From Burkholderia sp. Ax-1719 (GTDB lineage: Bacteria; Pseudomonadota; Gammaproteobacteria; Burkholderiales; Burkholderiaceae): 56,583 nt of DNA. Positions 34,192-41,556 of the stretch are shown here, in pieces. Position 1 is the first letter of the stretch. The number at the start of each line of letters is the position of its first letter. Both the position numbers and the translations under genes were made by a program. The stretch lies in contig NZ_VWWJ01000038.1 of the NCBI RefSeq assembly GCF_011753055.1, positions 1-56,583 of the forward strand, given 5' to 3'. Under the pieces are notes generated by a model. That model was not told the DNA's origin. It saw only the letters and a list, made by a program, of their open reading frames with translations, and did not search any database.

Positions 34192-35271
34192 TTGAATCAC
34201 CAGCGCGTCACCCTGTCCCAGCTCGGCGAATTCGACGAAGTCGTCGATGTGCGCACGCCGCTCGAATACGCCGAGGATCACATCCCCGGCGCGATCAACG
34301 CCCCCGTTCTGAGCAACGAAGAGCGCGTACTCGTCGGCACGCTCTACAAGCAGTCGCCGTTCGACGCAACGCGCGTGGGCGCGGCCATCGCCGCGCGCAA
34401 TATCGCGCTGCATCTGGACACCACCTTCGCCGACCGGCCGCGCAACTGGCGCCCGCTCATCTACTGCTGGCGCGGCGGCAAGCGCTCGGGCTCGATGACG
34501 GCCATGTTCAACATGATCGGCTGGCGCGCGCGGCAACTGGAAGGTGGCTACAAGTCATATCGACATAGCGTGCTCGAAGCCCTGGACACGCTGCCTGCGC
34601 AGTTCCGCTTCATCGTGCTCACCGGTCCGACGGGCAGCGGCAAGACACGTCTGCTGCATGCGCTAAGCGGTGCCGGTGCGCAAGCACTCGATCTGGAGGC
34701 GCTCGCCGCGCATCGCGGCTCGCTGCTCGGCGCGATGCCCTCGCGCGCACAGCCTCCGCAGAAGGCCTTCGACACCTCGCTCATGCAGGCGCTGCGGGGA
34801 TTCGATCCGGCTCAGCCGGTTTTCATCGAGGCCGAGAGCCGGCGCATCGGCGCGATCACTCTGCCGATTGCGCTGGTCGATGGTCTGCACGGCGCGCCGT
34901 GCGTCGTGGTGGACGTCGCACGCGACGAACGCGTCGCGCTGCTGCTGGAGGAGTACGGCCATCTGCTCAACGAGCGCGAATACTTTCGCGAGCAGTTGCT
35001 CAAGCTCACGCCGCTGCATGGACGCGAGCGCATCGCGGCGTGGTGCCAGTTGCTCGACGAGGACCGCCGCGCCGAGTTGTCCGAGGCGCTCGTCACGCAG
35101 CATTACGATCCGGCCTATACGCGCAGCACGCGCAAGCACTTCGGGGCGCTCGCCCGCGCGCCGCACTTCACGTTCCATCCGATGTCAGCGGATCCCGTCG
35201 AGGAAGCGCGTTCACTGCTTGCGCAACTCGAGAGCCACGCCGCGCACGCCAGCGTTTCCAACAGCCCATAG
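34192..35271 (+). CDS. mnmH: tRNA 2-selenouridine synthase (SelU/MnmH)
   Basis: A 359-residue protein with a TTG start eight bases after GGAG. The N-terminal rhodanese domain carries the active-site YCWRGGKRSGSM (Cys92). A P-loop domain follows (TGPTGSGKT, about 144-152). The enzyme replaces sulphur with selenium in 5-methylaminomethyl-2-thiouridine-34 of some tRNAs, through a geranylated intermediate, using selenophosphate. This implies a selD gene elsewhere in the genome, which is not in this window. Confidence 0.94.
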   Translation: MNHQRVTLSQLGEFDEVVDVRTPLEYAEDHIPGAINAPVLSNEERVLVGTLYKQSPFDATRVGAAIAARNIALHLDTTFADRPRNWRPLIYCWRGGKRSGSMTAMFNMIGWRARQLEGGYKSYRHSVLEALDTLPAQFRFIVLTGPTGSGKTRLLHALSGAGAQALDLEALAAHRGSLLGAMPSRAQPPQKAFDTSLMQALRGFDPAQPVFIEAESRRIGAITLPIALVDGLHGAPCVVVDVARDERVALLLEEYGHLLNEREYFREQLLKLTPLHGRERIAAWCQLLDEDRRAELSEALVTQHYDPAYTRSTRKHFGALARAPHFTFHPMSADPVEEARSLLAQLESHAAHASVSNSP

Positions 35272-35335
35272 CGCAACGAAAAACACATCGGAAAACGCAG
35301 CGAAGCGCGCACCGAAACGCGCACCGCACATGCAC

Positions 35336-35368
35336 GAAGGCCGCCAGCAACAACGCCCGGCGGCCTTC
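35336..35368. other. Hairpin downstream of mnmH
   Basis: A 10-bp stem (35336-35345 with 35359-35368) with a 13-base loop. No U tract follows on the plus strand. It is adjacent to the minus-strand terminator next to it. Confidence 0.5.
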
Positions 35369-35370
35369 AG

Positions 35371-35406
35371 GAAAAAGCGCCCGGACACCCATTCCGTGTC
35401 CGGGCG
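35371..35406 (-). terminator. Intrinsic terminator for the DUF4148 transcript
   Basis: An 11-bp GC-rich stem (35378-35388 with 35396-35406) with a 7-base loop is followed on the minus strand by CTTTTTC. It lies about 155 bases after the DUF4148 stop, so the transcript has a long 3' region. Confidence 0.8.
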
Positions 35407-35560
35407 AAACCATCGGAGTGGCCGATGGTGGAGGTATCTTTCGATGGGTCCCGGGTGGGTAGCGTGCTGAGCCGGTGTCTTCACACCACACCGCTCCCGC
35501 CCGGCCACTCGCGCCGCGTCGCCCTCCAGCGATACGCCGCGCGCTCAGTCAGCGATGCGC
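35407..35560 (-). ncRNA. Hairpin-rich 3' region of the DUF4148 transcript, possible 3'-UTR sRNA
   Basis: Between the DUF4148 stop and the terminator lie about 155 noncoding bases. An 8-bp stem (35409-35416 with 35422-35429, 5-base loop) directly precedes the terminator hairpin, and a short GGTGT/ACACC stem lies near 35482. Two stable hairpins ending in a U tract resemble Hfq-type sRNA 3' ends. No homology to a known RNA is claimed. Confidence 0.3.
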
Positions 35561-35866
35561 TTAGCGCGTGTACATCGCGTTCCAGTCTTGCTGCGACACC
35601 GTAGCGCCGCGCACGCCCGATTCCGACGCATTGGCGACACCGCCGTAGGCGCTGGCGCCGTTACGCGCGGCAACCTTGGCTTCGGCTGCCTGGATGGCTT
35701 CCGGGTAGTGAGCCTGGTCGCCATCGCCAACGTGGTAACCGACTTGCTGGAGTTGAACCAGTTCGGCGCGCACCGAGGCGCGGGTGACGGGTGCCTGCTG
35801 GGCGAACGAAGCAACCGGAACGATAAGGGCAGCGGCAACAGCAACGGCTTGAATCAGGGACTTCAT
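35561..35866 (-). CDS. DUF4148 periplasmic protein
   Basis: A 101-residue secreted protein. It has a signal peptide (KSLIQAVAVAAALIVPVASFA, cleavage after about residue 22) followed by the DUF4148 core (VTRASVRAELVQLQQVGYHVGDGDQAHYPEAIQAAEAKVAA). The family is abundant in Burkholderia, small and of unknown function. The start at 35866 follows GGAGG at seven bases. It has its own promoter with overlapping palindromes and its own terminator. Confidence 0.9.
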   Translation of the reverse strand: MKSLIQAVAVAAALIVPVASFAQQAPVTRASVRAELVQLQQVGYHVGDGDQAHYPEAIQAAEAKVAARNGASAYGGVANASESGVRGATVSQQDWNAMYTR

Positions 35867-35932
35867 GATACGACCTCCAGTTTGGACTGAGCGGTCGACG
35901 TGCGACGGTATGTGCATGCGACCGATGTACGC

Positions 35933-35961
35933 ATCCTAGGCTTCTCGATCCCTAGGGTTAA
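35933..35961 (-). promoter_or_regulatory. Promoter of the DUF4148 gene with overlapping palindromes
   Basis: On the minus strand TTAACC (35956-35961) and TAGGAT (35933-35938) are spaced by 17 bases, each four of six to consensus. Two CCTAGG palindromes (35935-35940 and 35951-35956) and TAGGG-GTTAA-CCCTA overlap the -10 and -35 boxes, suggesting an operator. Confidence 0.45.
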
Positions 35962-36080
35962 CCCCTAAATCCAAACAAGACTTTTCCATCTCGTGGAAGG
36001 ATCGCGGGAAAGCCCGCTGGACGGGCGATTGCGGAGGGTCGGATGGAGTGGCGCCCGCAGGAAGCGGGCGCGGCAGGCCG

Positions 36081-37163
36081 TTATCGTGACGAAACGATGT
36101 CGGTCGCGAGACCGAGCAGCGCGTCGACGTGAGCGGTCACACTCGCGTCGTAGCGGATGGCGGGGTGCAGTCCCGGCGTGGCCTGTCCGGCACTGCCAAC
36201 GATGCGCCGGCCGCGCGCGGCAAGCGCTGCGTCGAGCGCGAGGCGCAGATCGGCGGCGTCATCGGGACGGAACACATATTTGGCGTCGTCGGCGATGGCA
36301 TCGGCGCAACCGATGTTCGACGAAAAGATCACCGGCGTGCCGCACATCACCGACTCGATGCCAACGAGGCCAAACGGCTCGTACTTCGAGGCGAGAATCG
36401 TGTAATCCGCCGCGCGATAGGCGTTCTCCAGATCCTTCACGTAGCCGATGTAGCGCACGCGCTCGCTGGTGCGCTCCGGCGGCCGCCCCGCCACCGCTAC
36501 GACCACGGGCGCATCGAGCGCCTCCACCACCGACTGGATCAGCGGCAAGCCTTTGCGCTCGTGGCTGCTCGACGGAAACAGCAGCACGGTTTCGTGTTCG
36601 CCAAAGCCATATTGCTGGCGCAGTTCCGCGCGCCTGGCGTCGTCGACGGGCGAAAAGCGCGTGCCGTCGACTGGCGGGCACAGCACGCGGATCTTCGCGT
36701 CATCCACGCCGTAGAGTTCGAGCAGCTCTTCGCGCATCAGCGCAGAATGCGCGACGATCACGCGCGATCGCGCATATTGACGGCTTTCGAGTTCGATCTG
36801 GCGCTGGTCCGAGCGGCGCGTCGGACGCCCGGTCGCGCGCAAAAAACCACGGTGCGTGCCGCCGCAGATCGCGATCTCCGACGAGTCGATCCGGTTGCAG
36901 CCGATCAGCACGTCCACACCGGCGCGACGGCGCAGCGCGGCCACCCGGCGCGAGAACCAGCTATCACGCCACTTGCCCGGCAGCAGCGAGACGTTGATGC
37001 GATGCGGTTCGACCAGCGCGTATTCGGCCAGAGACGGGTCGAATCTGCGCGCGAAAAACGCCGGCCGCTGGCGCCGCGCGGCCAGTCCCTGGACCAGGTC
37101 CATCGCATACCGTTCGAGCCCGCCGCTGTGCTTGAGCGCGTTTGCGGAAATACCAACCTTCAT
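36081..37163 (-). CDS. Glycosyltransferase family 4, probably LPS core/O-antigen related
   Basis: A 360-residue GT-B enzyme. N-terminal KVGISANALKHSGGLERYA is typical of WaaG-like core glycosyltransferases, and the donor domain has LLFPSSSHERKGL, DYTILASKYEPFGLVGIESV and CGTPVIFSSNIGCADAI. There is no signal or membrane helix. It is divergent from the O-antigen ligase gene and within 4 kb of msbA, so transfer of a sugar onto the LPS core is likely. The donor sugar is unknown. The start at 37163 gives MKVGI. Confidence 0.85.
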   Translation of the reverse strand: MKVGISANALKHSGGLERYAMDLVQGLAARRQRPAFFARRFDPSLAEYALVEPHRINVSLLPGKWRDSWFSRRVAALRRRAGVDVLIGCNRIDSSEIAICGGTHRGFLRATGRPTRRSDQRQIELESRQYARSRVIVAHSALMREELLELYGVDDAKIRVLCPPVDGTRFSPVDDARRAELRQQYGFGEHETVLLFPSSSHERKGLPLIQSVVEALDAPVVVAVAGRPPERTSERVRYIGYVKDLENAYRAADYTILASKYEPFGLVGIESVMCGTPVIFSSNIGCADAIADDAKYVFRPDDAADLRLALDAALAARGRRIVGSAGQATPGLHPAIRYDASVTAHVDALLGLATDIVSSR

Positions 37164-37208
37164 GAACCGTCCGACATGTGAATTTTTGTGCATAAATCGC
37201 GTGGGCCG

Positions 37209-37214
37209 ATTATA
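37209..37214 (-). promoter_or_regulatory. Candidate -10 of the GT4 gene
   Basis: TATAAT on the minus strand, 46 bases before the GT4 start, with no clear -35. Confidence 0.45.
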
Positions 37215-37309
37215 TAGCCCCACATCCAGGCATCGCCGAAGGAAAGCCGCCGTAATGCCCGCCCCCGCGCGCCGCCCGGCCCGACCCGCGTGGGCAAAAG
37301 GCCCTCCGG

Positions 37310-37315
37310 TATAAT
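37310..37315 (+). promoter_or_regulatory. Candidate -10 of the O-antigen ligase gene
   Basis: TATAAT on the plus strand, 124 bases before the ligase start, with no clear -35. Together with the opposite -10 it forms a divergent control region. Confidence 0.45.
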
Positions 37316-37438
37316 CGACCGGCTTTGAGCATGACTTTGGGCACTAAAGCGTCCATCCCTGGCCGCCCGGCGTCGGCAACGCGCCACCGGCTACATCGAC
37401 ATAAAAATTGACTGCCCTTCCGATTTGCGCCGGCCGCC

Positions 37439-38704
37439 ATGAATCACGAAACAACCACCCTCCCTCGCCGCCTGGCTCCCATCGTTTCCCTGCTGCTGGT
37501 GCTCGGCCCCGCCACCAATCTGGTCTGGCGCGGCGGCACCGGCTACTGCTTTTTCCTGCTGCTGGCATTTGCGCTGTGGGGCCTGTACGCCTGCCGGCGC
37601 GAGCCCAGCTACTTCACCCCGTGGCGCGAGTACCGCTGGTACACCGCCGCCATGCTGGTGCCGCTGGTGGTGATCGTCGTCCAACAGGTCTTGATGGGTT
37701 ACTGGGCGCCGCATCAGTTCGATGCGCTGTCGCGCTTCACGCTGGCGCTGCCGGTCTTCCTGCTGCTTAGCCGGGTGCCGTCGCGCAATCTCACCGCCGT
37801 CGGCTGGGGCTGCGCATTGGGCGCGCTCGCGGCCAGCGCGTGGGTCTTCGTCGATCGCCCGGTGGGCGGCTGGAGCGATGCGGAACGCCTGAACAACTAC
37901 TACACGAACGCGATTCCGTTCGGCGATACGGCCCTGCTTTTCGCCTTCCTCGCCGTGTTCACGTTCGGCTGGGATCGCAAGGCACGTCCGCTCGCGCTCG
38001 TCGTCAAGCTTGCCGCGCTGCTCGCGGGCGGCTTCGTGTCCTATCTCTCGGGCACGCGCGGCGGCTGGGTCGCGATCCCCGTCTTCATGTTTCTGCTGGG
38101 CGTGCAGTACGGCTGGTTCACCCACTGGAAGCGCGTGGTGGTGGCCGTGGCGCTGGTGGCGGTGGCGGCCGGCGCGCTGCTGTCGACTGAGCGTGTGCGG
38201 CACCGTTTCGAGGATGTCAGTTCCGATGTCACGCGCATGCACCACGGCGACGAGGACTCCTCGACCGGCCTGCGTCTGCAACTCTGGAGCGCGTCGATCC
38301 GCCTGTTCGAGCGCCATCCGGTCTATGGCGTCGGCAAGGGCCATCTGGAAGCGGCGCTCGGCGATCTGGCGAGCCACGGCGAAGCGGCCCAGGCCATCGT
38401 CAACGAGCGTGCGCACAGCGACTTCTTCTCGGCCATCGCCGAAATGGGCACGATTGGCGCACTGAGCCTGCTGACGATCTACTTCGGCACCTCCGTGTAC
38501 TTCTGGCGCGCGCGCCGCGACGCCGATGCGGTGATCCGCACGGCGGCGTGCAGCGGTCTTGCCGTTTCGTTCAGCACGATCCTGTTCGGCCTCACCATCG
38601 ACGTGCTGGTGCCCATTCAGGTGATGGTGCTGATCTCGCTGCTCACCGCGACCTTCCTCGCGACCATCGTGTCGCGCCGGCGCGAGATCGCAGCCGGCAA
38701 CTGA
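37439..38704 (+). CDS. O-antigen ligase family membrane protein (WaaL-like)
   Basis: A 421-residue polytopic protein with about ten to twelve membrane helices and one large periplasmic loop (about 255-340) containing STGLRLQLWSASIRLFERHP, YGVGKGHLE and a conserved His in ERAHSDFFSAIAEMG. The R-x(n)-H pattern in the large loop is typical of the Wzy_C/WaaL family, which joins O-antigen to the lipid A core in the periplasm. A Wzy polymerase role cannot be fully excluded, but no O-antigen cluster is near. Confidence 0.85.
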   Translation: MNHETTTLPRRLAPIVSLLLVLGPATNLVWRGGTGYCFFLLLAFALWGLYACRREPSYFTPWREYRWYTAAMLVPLVVIVVQQVLMGYWAPHQFDALSRFTLALPVFLLLSRVPSRNLTAVGWGCALGALAASAWVFVDRPVGGWSDAERLNNYYTNAIPFGDTALLFAFLAVFTFGWDRKARPLALVVKLAALLAGGFVSYLSGTRGGWVAIPVFMFLLGVQYGWFTHWKRVVVAVALVAVAAGALLSTERVRHRFEDVSSDVTRMHHGDEDSSTGLRLQLWSASIRLFERHPVYGVGKGHLEAALGDLASHGEAAQAIVNERAHSDFFSAIAEMGTIGALSLLTIYFGTSVYFWRARRDADAVIRTAACSGLAVSFSTILFGLTIDVLVPIQVMVLISLLTATFLATIVSRRREIAAGN

Positions 38705-38740
38705 TCCGCCGCTGCTTCTGCGGCCTCGGATCGAGCCGAT

Positions 38741-38782
38741 AAAAAAAACGGCCCATCGCGTTTAACGCGATGGGCCGTTTGT
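38741..38782. terminator. Bidirectional terminator between the O-antigen ligase gene and msbA
   Basis: A 14-bp perfect stem (38747-38760 with 38766-38779) with A8 before and GTTTGTCTTTG after, so U-rich tracts follow on both strands. It separates two convergent genes. Confidence 0.9.
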
Positions 38783-38795
38783 CTTTGTGCAGCGC

Positions 38796-40589
38796 TTAAG
38801 CCGCGCTCTGCTGGAACTGGATCTGGTGCAGATGCGCGTAGAGACCGCGCTGTTCGAGCAGTTGCTGGTGCGAACCGCGCTCGACGATACGACCGGCTTC
38901 CATCACGAGGATGCGGTCGGCGCGCTCGATCGTCGACAGACGGTGCGCGATCACGAGCGTGGTGCGCCCCTTCATCAGCGTCTCCAGCGCCGCCTGCACG
39001 TGGCGCTCCGACTCCGAGTCCAGCGCCGAGGTCGCCTCGTCCAGAATCAGGATCGGCGCGTCCTTGTAGATCGCGCGCGCGATCGCCAGACGCTGGCGCT
39101 GACCGCCCGAAAGCTTCATGCCGTTGTCGCCGACCAGCGTGTTGACGCCTTCCGGAAGCGCCGCAATCGTGTCCCACAGATTGGCCGCGCGCAGCGCGCG
39201 TTCGACGCGTTCGAGGTCGGCGGTTTCGCCATAGGCAACGTTGTTCCCGACCGTGTCGTTGAACAGCGTGACGTCCTGGCTCACCATCGCGATCTGGCTA
39301 CGCAGCGCATGCACGTTGTAGTCGGAAACCGGCACGCCATCGACAAGAATCTGACCGCCGCTCGGATCGAAAAAGCGCGGCAGCAGGTTCACGAGCGTGG
39401 TCTTGCCGCTACCCGAAGGGCCCGCCAGCGCGATCATCTCGCCCGGCGCCGCGGTGAAATGCACGCTTTCGAGGATCGGACGCCCTTCCGGCCCGTAGGC
39501 AAACGAAACATTGCGGAACTCGATTTCGCCGCGCGCGTGTTCGAGCGGCTTGCCGCCGCCTTCGGGTTCGGCGGGTTCGTCGATCAGGCCGAAAATCAGC
39601 TCGGCGGCCGTCATGCCGCGTTGCAGCGGCTGGTTCACGTCGATCAGGTGCTTGAGCGGCGAGATCACCAGCAGCATCGCCGTGACGAAGGACACGAAGC
39701 CGCCCACCGTGGTCTGGTCGTGCGATGCCTGAACCACGGCGATCGTCACCACGACCGCGAGCGCGATCGAGGCGAGGAACTGCGTGATCGGCTGGGCCAG
39801 ACCGCCGGAGACCGTCATGCGCATCTGGTAGCCGCGCAGCCGCTTGCTGAGCTCGGTGAAACGGTCGATCTCGTACTGCTCGCCGTTGTGCACCTTGACC
39901 ACCTTGTAGCCGCCCACCGTCTCTTCGACGATGTACGACAGGTCGTTGGTGAGCAGCTGGTAATCGCGGTTCAGGCGGCGCAGACGGCGGTTGATCTTGC
40001 TGACGAGCCAGCCGATCAGCGGCAGCAGCACGGCCACGATCAGCGTGAGACGCCAGTTGAGAATGAACAGGTAGCCGAGCAGGAAGACCACCGTGAGCGA
40101 ATCGCGCACGGAAGTCACCAGCACCGACATCAGCACGTTCAGGATCTGGTTGACCTCGAACACGATGGCGTTGATGACCGTGCTCGCCGTCTCGCGCTGG
40201 AAAAAGCCAACGCTCGCGTGGATCATGCGCTCGAACATCTTGAGGCGCAGCTCCAGCAGGATGCGGTTCGACACGTACTGCAGCAGATAGCCGGACGCAT
40301 ATTGCGCGAGGCCCCGCACCAGCGAAAGGCCGATCACGGCGACCGGCACGATCCACGTGGCGCTCGGGCTGCCCTTGGTGCCGAAGCCGTGGTCGAGCAG
40401 CGGCTTGAGCAGCGCGGGAATGCCGGCCTCGGTCGCGGCCACGATGGCCAGCGTGGCGATGGCGCCGAGCGCCACCCAGATGAGCGGCTTCAGATACGGC
40501 CACAGCCGACGGCCGACGGAGCCGGGGTTCGAGGCCTCACCTTCGCCGATCGGCTTGCTGAGGGTGGATTGTCGGGGCTGCTCGCTCAA
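38796..40589 (-). CDS. msbA: Lipid A export ABC transporter MsbA
   Basis: A 597-residue half-transporter: six membrane helices (about 30-330), then an ATPase domain with Walker A GPSGSGKTTL, the signature LSGGQRQRLAIARA, Walker B ILILDEATSALD and the His switch VIAHRLST. MsbA flips lipid A-core across the inner membrane. The start is a TTG with AGAGG five bases upstream; no ATG is available before the first helix. The LPS genes around it agree with this role. Confidence 0.93.
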   Translation of the reverse strand: MSEQPRQSTLSKPIGEGEASNPGSVGRRLWPYLKPLIWVALGAIATLAIVAATEAGIPALLKPLLDHGFGTKGSPSATWIVPVAVIGLSLVRGLAQYASGYLLQYVSNRILLELRLKMFERMIHASVGFFQRETASTVINAIVFEVNQILNVLMSVLVTSVRDSLTVVFLLGYLFILNWRLTLIVAVLLPLIGWLVSKINRRLRRLNRDYQLLTNDLSYIVEETVGGYKVVKVHNGEQYEIDRFTELSKRLRGYQMRMTVSGGLAQPITQFLASIALAVVVTIAVVQASHDQTTVGGFVSFVTAMLLVISPLKHLIDVNQPLQRGMTAAELIFGLIDEPAEPEGGGKPLEHARGEIEFRNVSFAYGPEGRPILESVHFTAAPGEMIALAGPSGSGKTTLVNLLPRFFDPSGGQILVDGVPVSDYNVHALRSQIAMVSQDVTLFNDTVGNNVAYGETADLERVERALRAANLWDTIAALPEGVNTLVGDNGMKLSGGQRQRLAIARAIYKDAPILILDEATSALDSESERHVQAALETLMKGRTTLVIAHRLSTIERADRILVMEAGRIVERGSHQQLLEQRGLYAHLHQIQFQQSAA

Positions 40590-40663
40590 GGAATCCTCTG
40601 GAAAGCGTGTTCTGAAAACGGGGCGCGGCGGCGTCGGGAGGACGCCGCGTCAGCGCGGTACGC

Positions 40664-40669
40664 ATTGTA
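40664..40669 (-). promoter_or_regulatory. Candidate -10 of msbA
   Basis: TACAAT on the minus strand about 75 bases upstream of the TTG start. Confidence 0.4.
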
Positions 40670-40729
40670 TACGGTTGGCGGGAGCGCCCGGCATACCCGC
40701 GAAGGCCGCGCGCCGGCGGACGCGGTGTG

Positions 40730-40735
40730 TATACT
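40730..40735 (+). promoter_or_regulatory. Candidate -10 of the GT2 gene
   Basis: TATACT preceded by TGTG, 51 bases before the glycosyltransferase start, divergent from the msbA promoter. Confidence 0.4.
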
Positions 40736-40785
40736 GCCTGCCGGCGCACGCGCCTTTGCGCGCGCCTCGACTCTCTCACCGCTGC

Positions 40786-41556
40786 ATGACACAGACCACG
40801 CTCGGCGTCGCCATCATCACGAAAAACGCCGCGTTGCGGCTCGCTCAATGCCTCGACGCGCTGTCGTTCGCCGACGACATCGTCGTGATCGACGGCGGCA
40901 GCACCGACGGCACCGCACAGATCGCCCGCGCTCACGGCGCACGCGTCATCGAGCAAACCGACTGGCCGGGCTTCGGCCCGCAGAAAAACCGCGCGCTCGA
41001 CGCCCTCGCCACCGACTGGATCCTGTCCATCGACGCCGACGAAATCGTCTCGCCCGAACTCGCCGCGTCAATGCGCGCGGCCATTGCCGCACCGCAAACG
41101 GACGTGTATGCGGTAGATCGCCTGTCGAGCTTCTGCGGCACGTGGATCCGCCACAGCGGCTGGTATCCCGACTGGATCCCACGCCTGTTCCGGCGCGGCG
41201 CCGCCCGCTTCTCGGACGATCTGGTGCACGAACGGCTGGTGTTCAGCGCGAGCGCCCAACGCCTCGAAGGCAAACTGTTGCACTACTCCTACGAGGATTT
41301 CGACGGCGTGCTACGCAAGCTCGACGCCTATTCGAGCGCCGGCGCCGCCCAGCGTGCCGCCGCCGGCAAGCGCGGCAGCTTCGGCAAGGCCGTGGCGCGG
41401 GGCGCGTGGGCCTTCGTGCGTACCTATGTGCTGCGCGCGGGCTTTCTGGACGGCCGCGCGGGCTTCATGATCGCGGTGTTCAACGCGGAAACGGTGTACT
41501 ACCGCTTCCTCAAGCTCGCGCTGCTCAACCGCCGCAGCGCGTCCCCGGATCAATAA
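40786..41556 (+). CDS. Glycosyltransferase family 2, WaaE/KdtX-like LPS core enzyme
   Basis: A 256-residue GT-A fold enzyme. GVAIITKNAALRLAQCLDAL, VVIDGGSTDGT, QKNRALDALATDWILSIDADE (metal-binding DxD-like DAD) and WIPRLFRRGAARFSDDLVHERL match the WaaE family, which adds beta-1,4-glucose to heptose I of the inner core. A C-terminal hydrophobic helix may bind the membrane. Its last seven bases overlap the end of the convergent dnaE. Confidence 0.88.
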   Translation: MTQTTLGVAIITKNAALRLAQCLDALSFADDIVVIDGGSTDGTAQIARAHGARVIEQTDWPGFGPQKNRALDALATDWILSIDADEIVSPELAASMRAAIAAPQTDVYAVDRLSSFCGTWIRHSGWYPDWIPRLFRRGAARFSDDLVHERLVFSASAQRLEGKLLHYSYEDFDGVLRKLDAYSSAGAAQRAAAGKRGSFGKAVARGAWAFVRTYVLRAGFLDGRAGFMIAVFNAETVYYRFLKLALLNRRSASPDQ

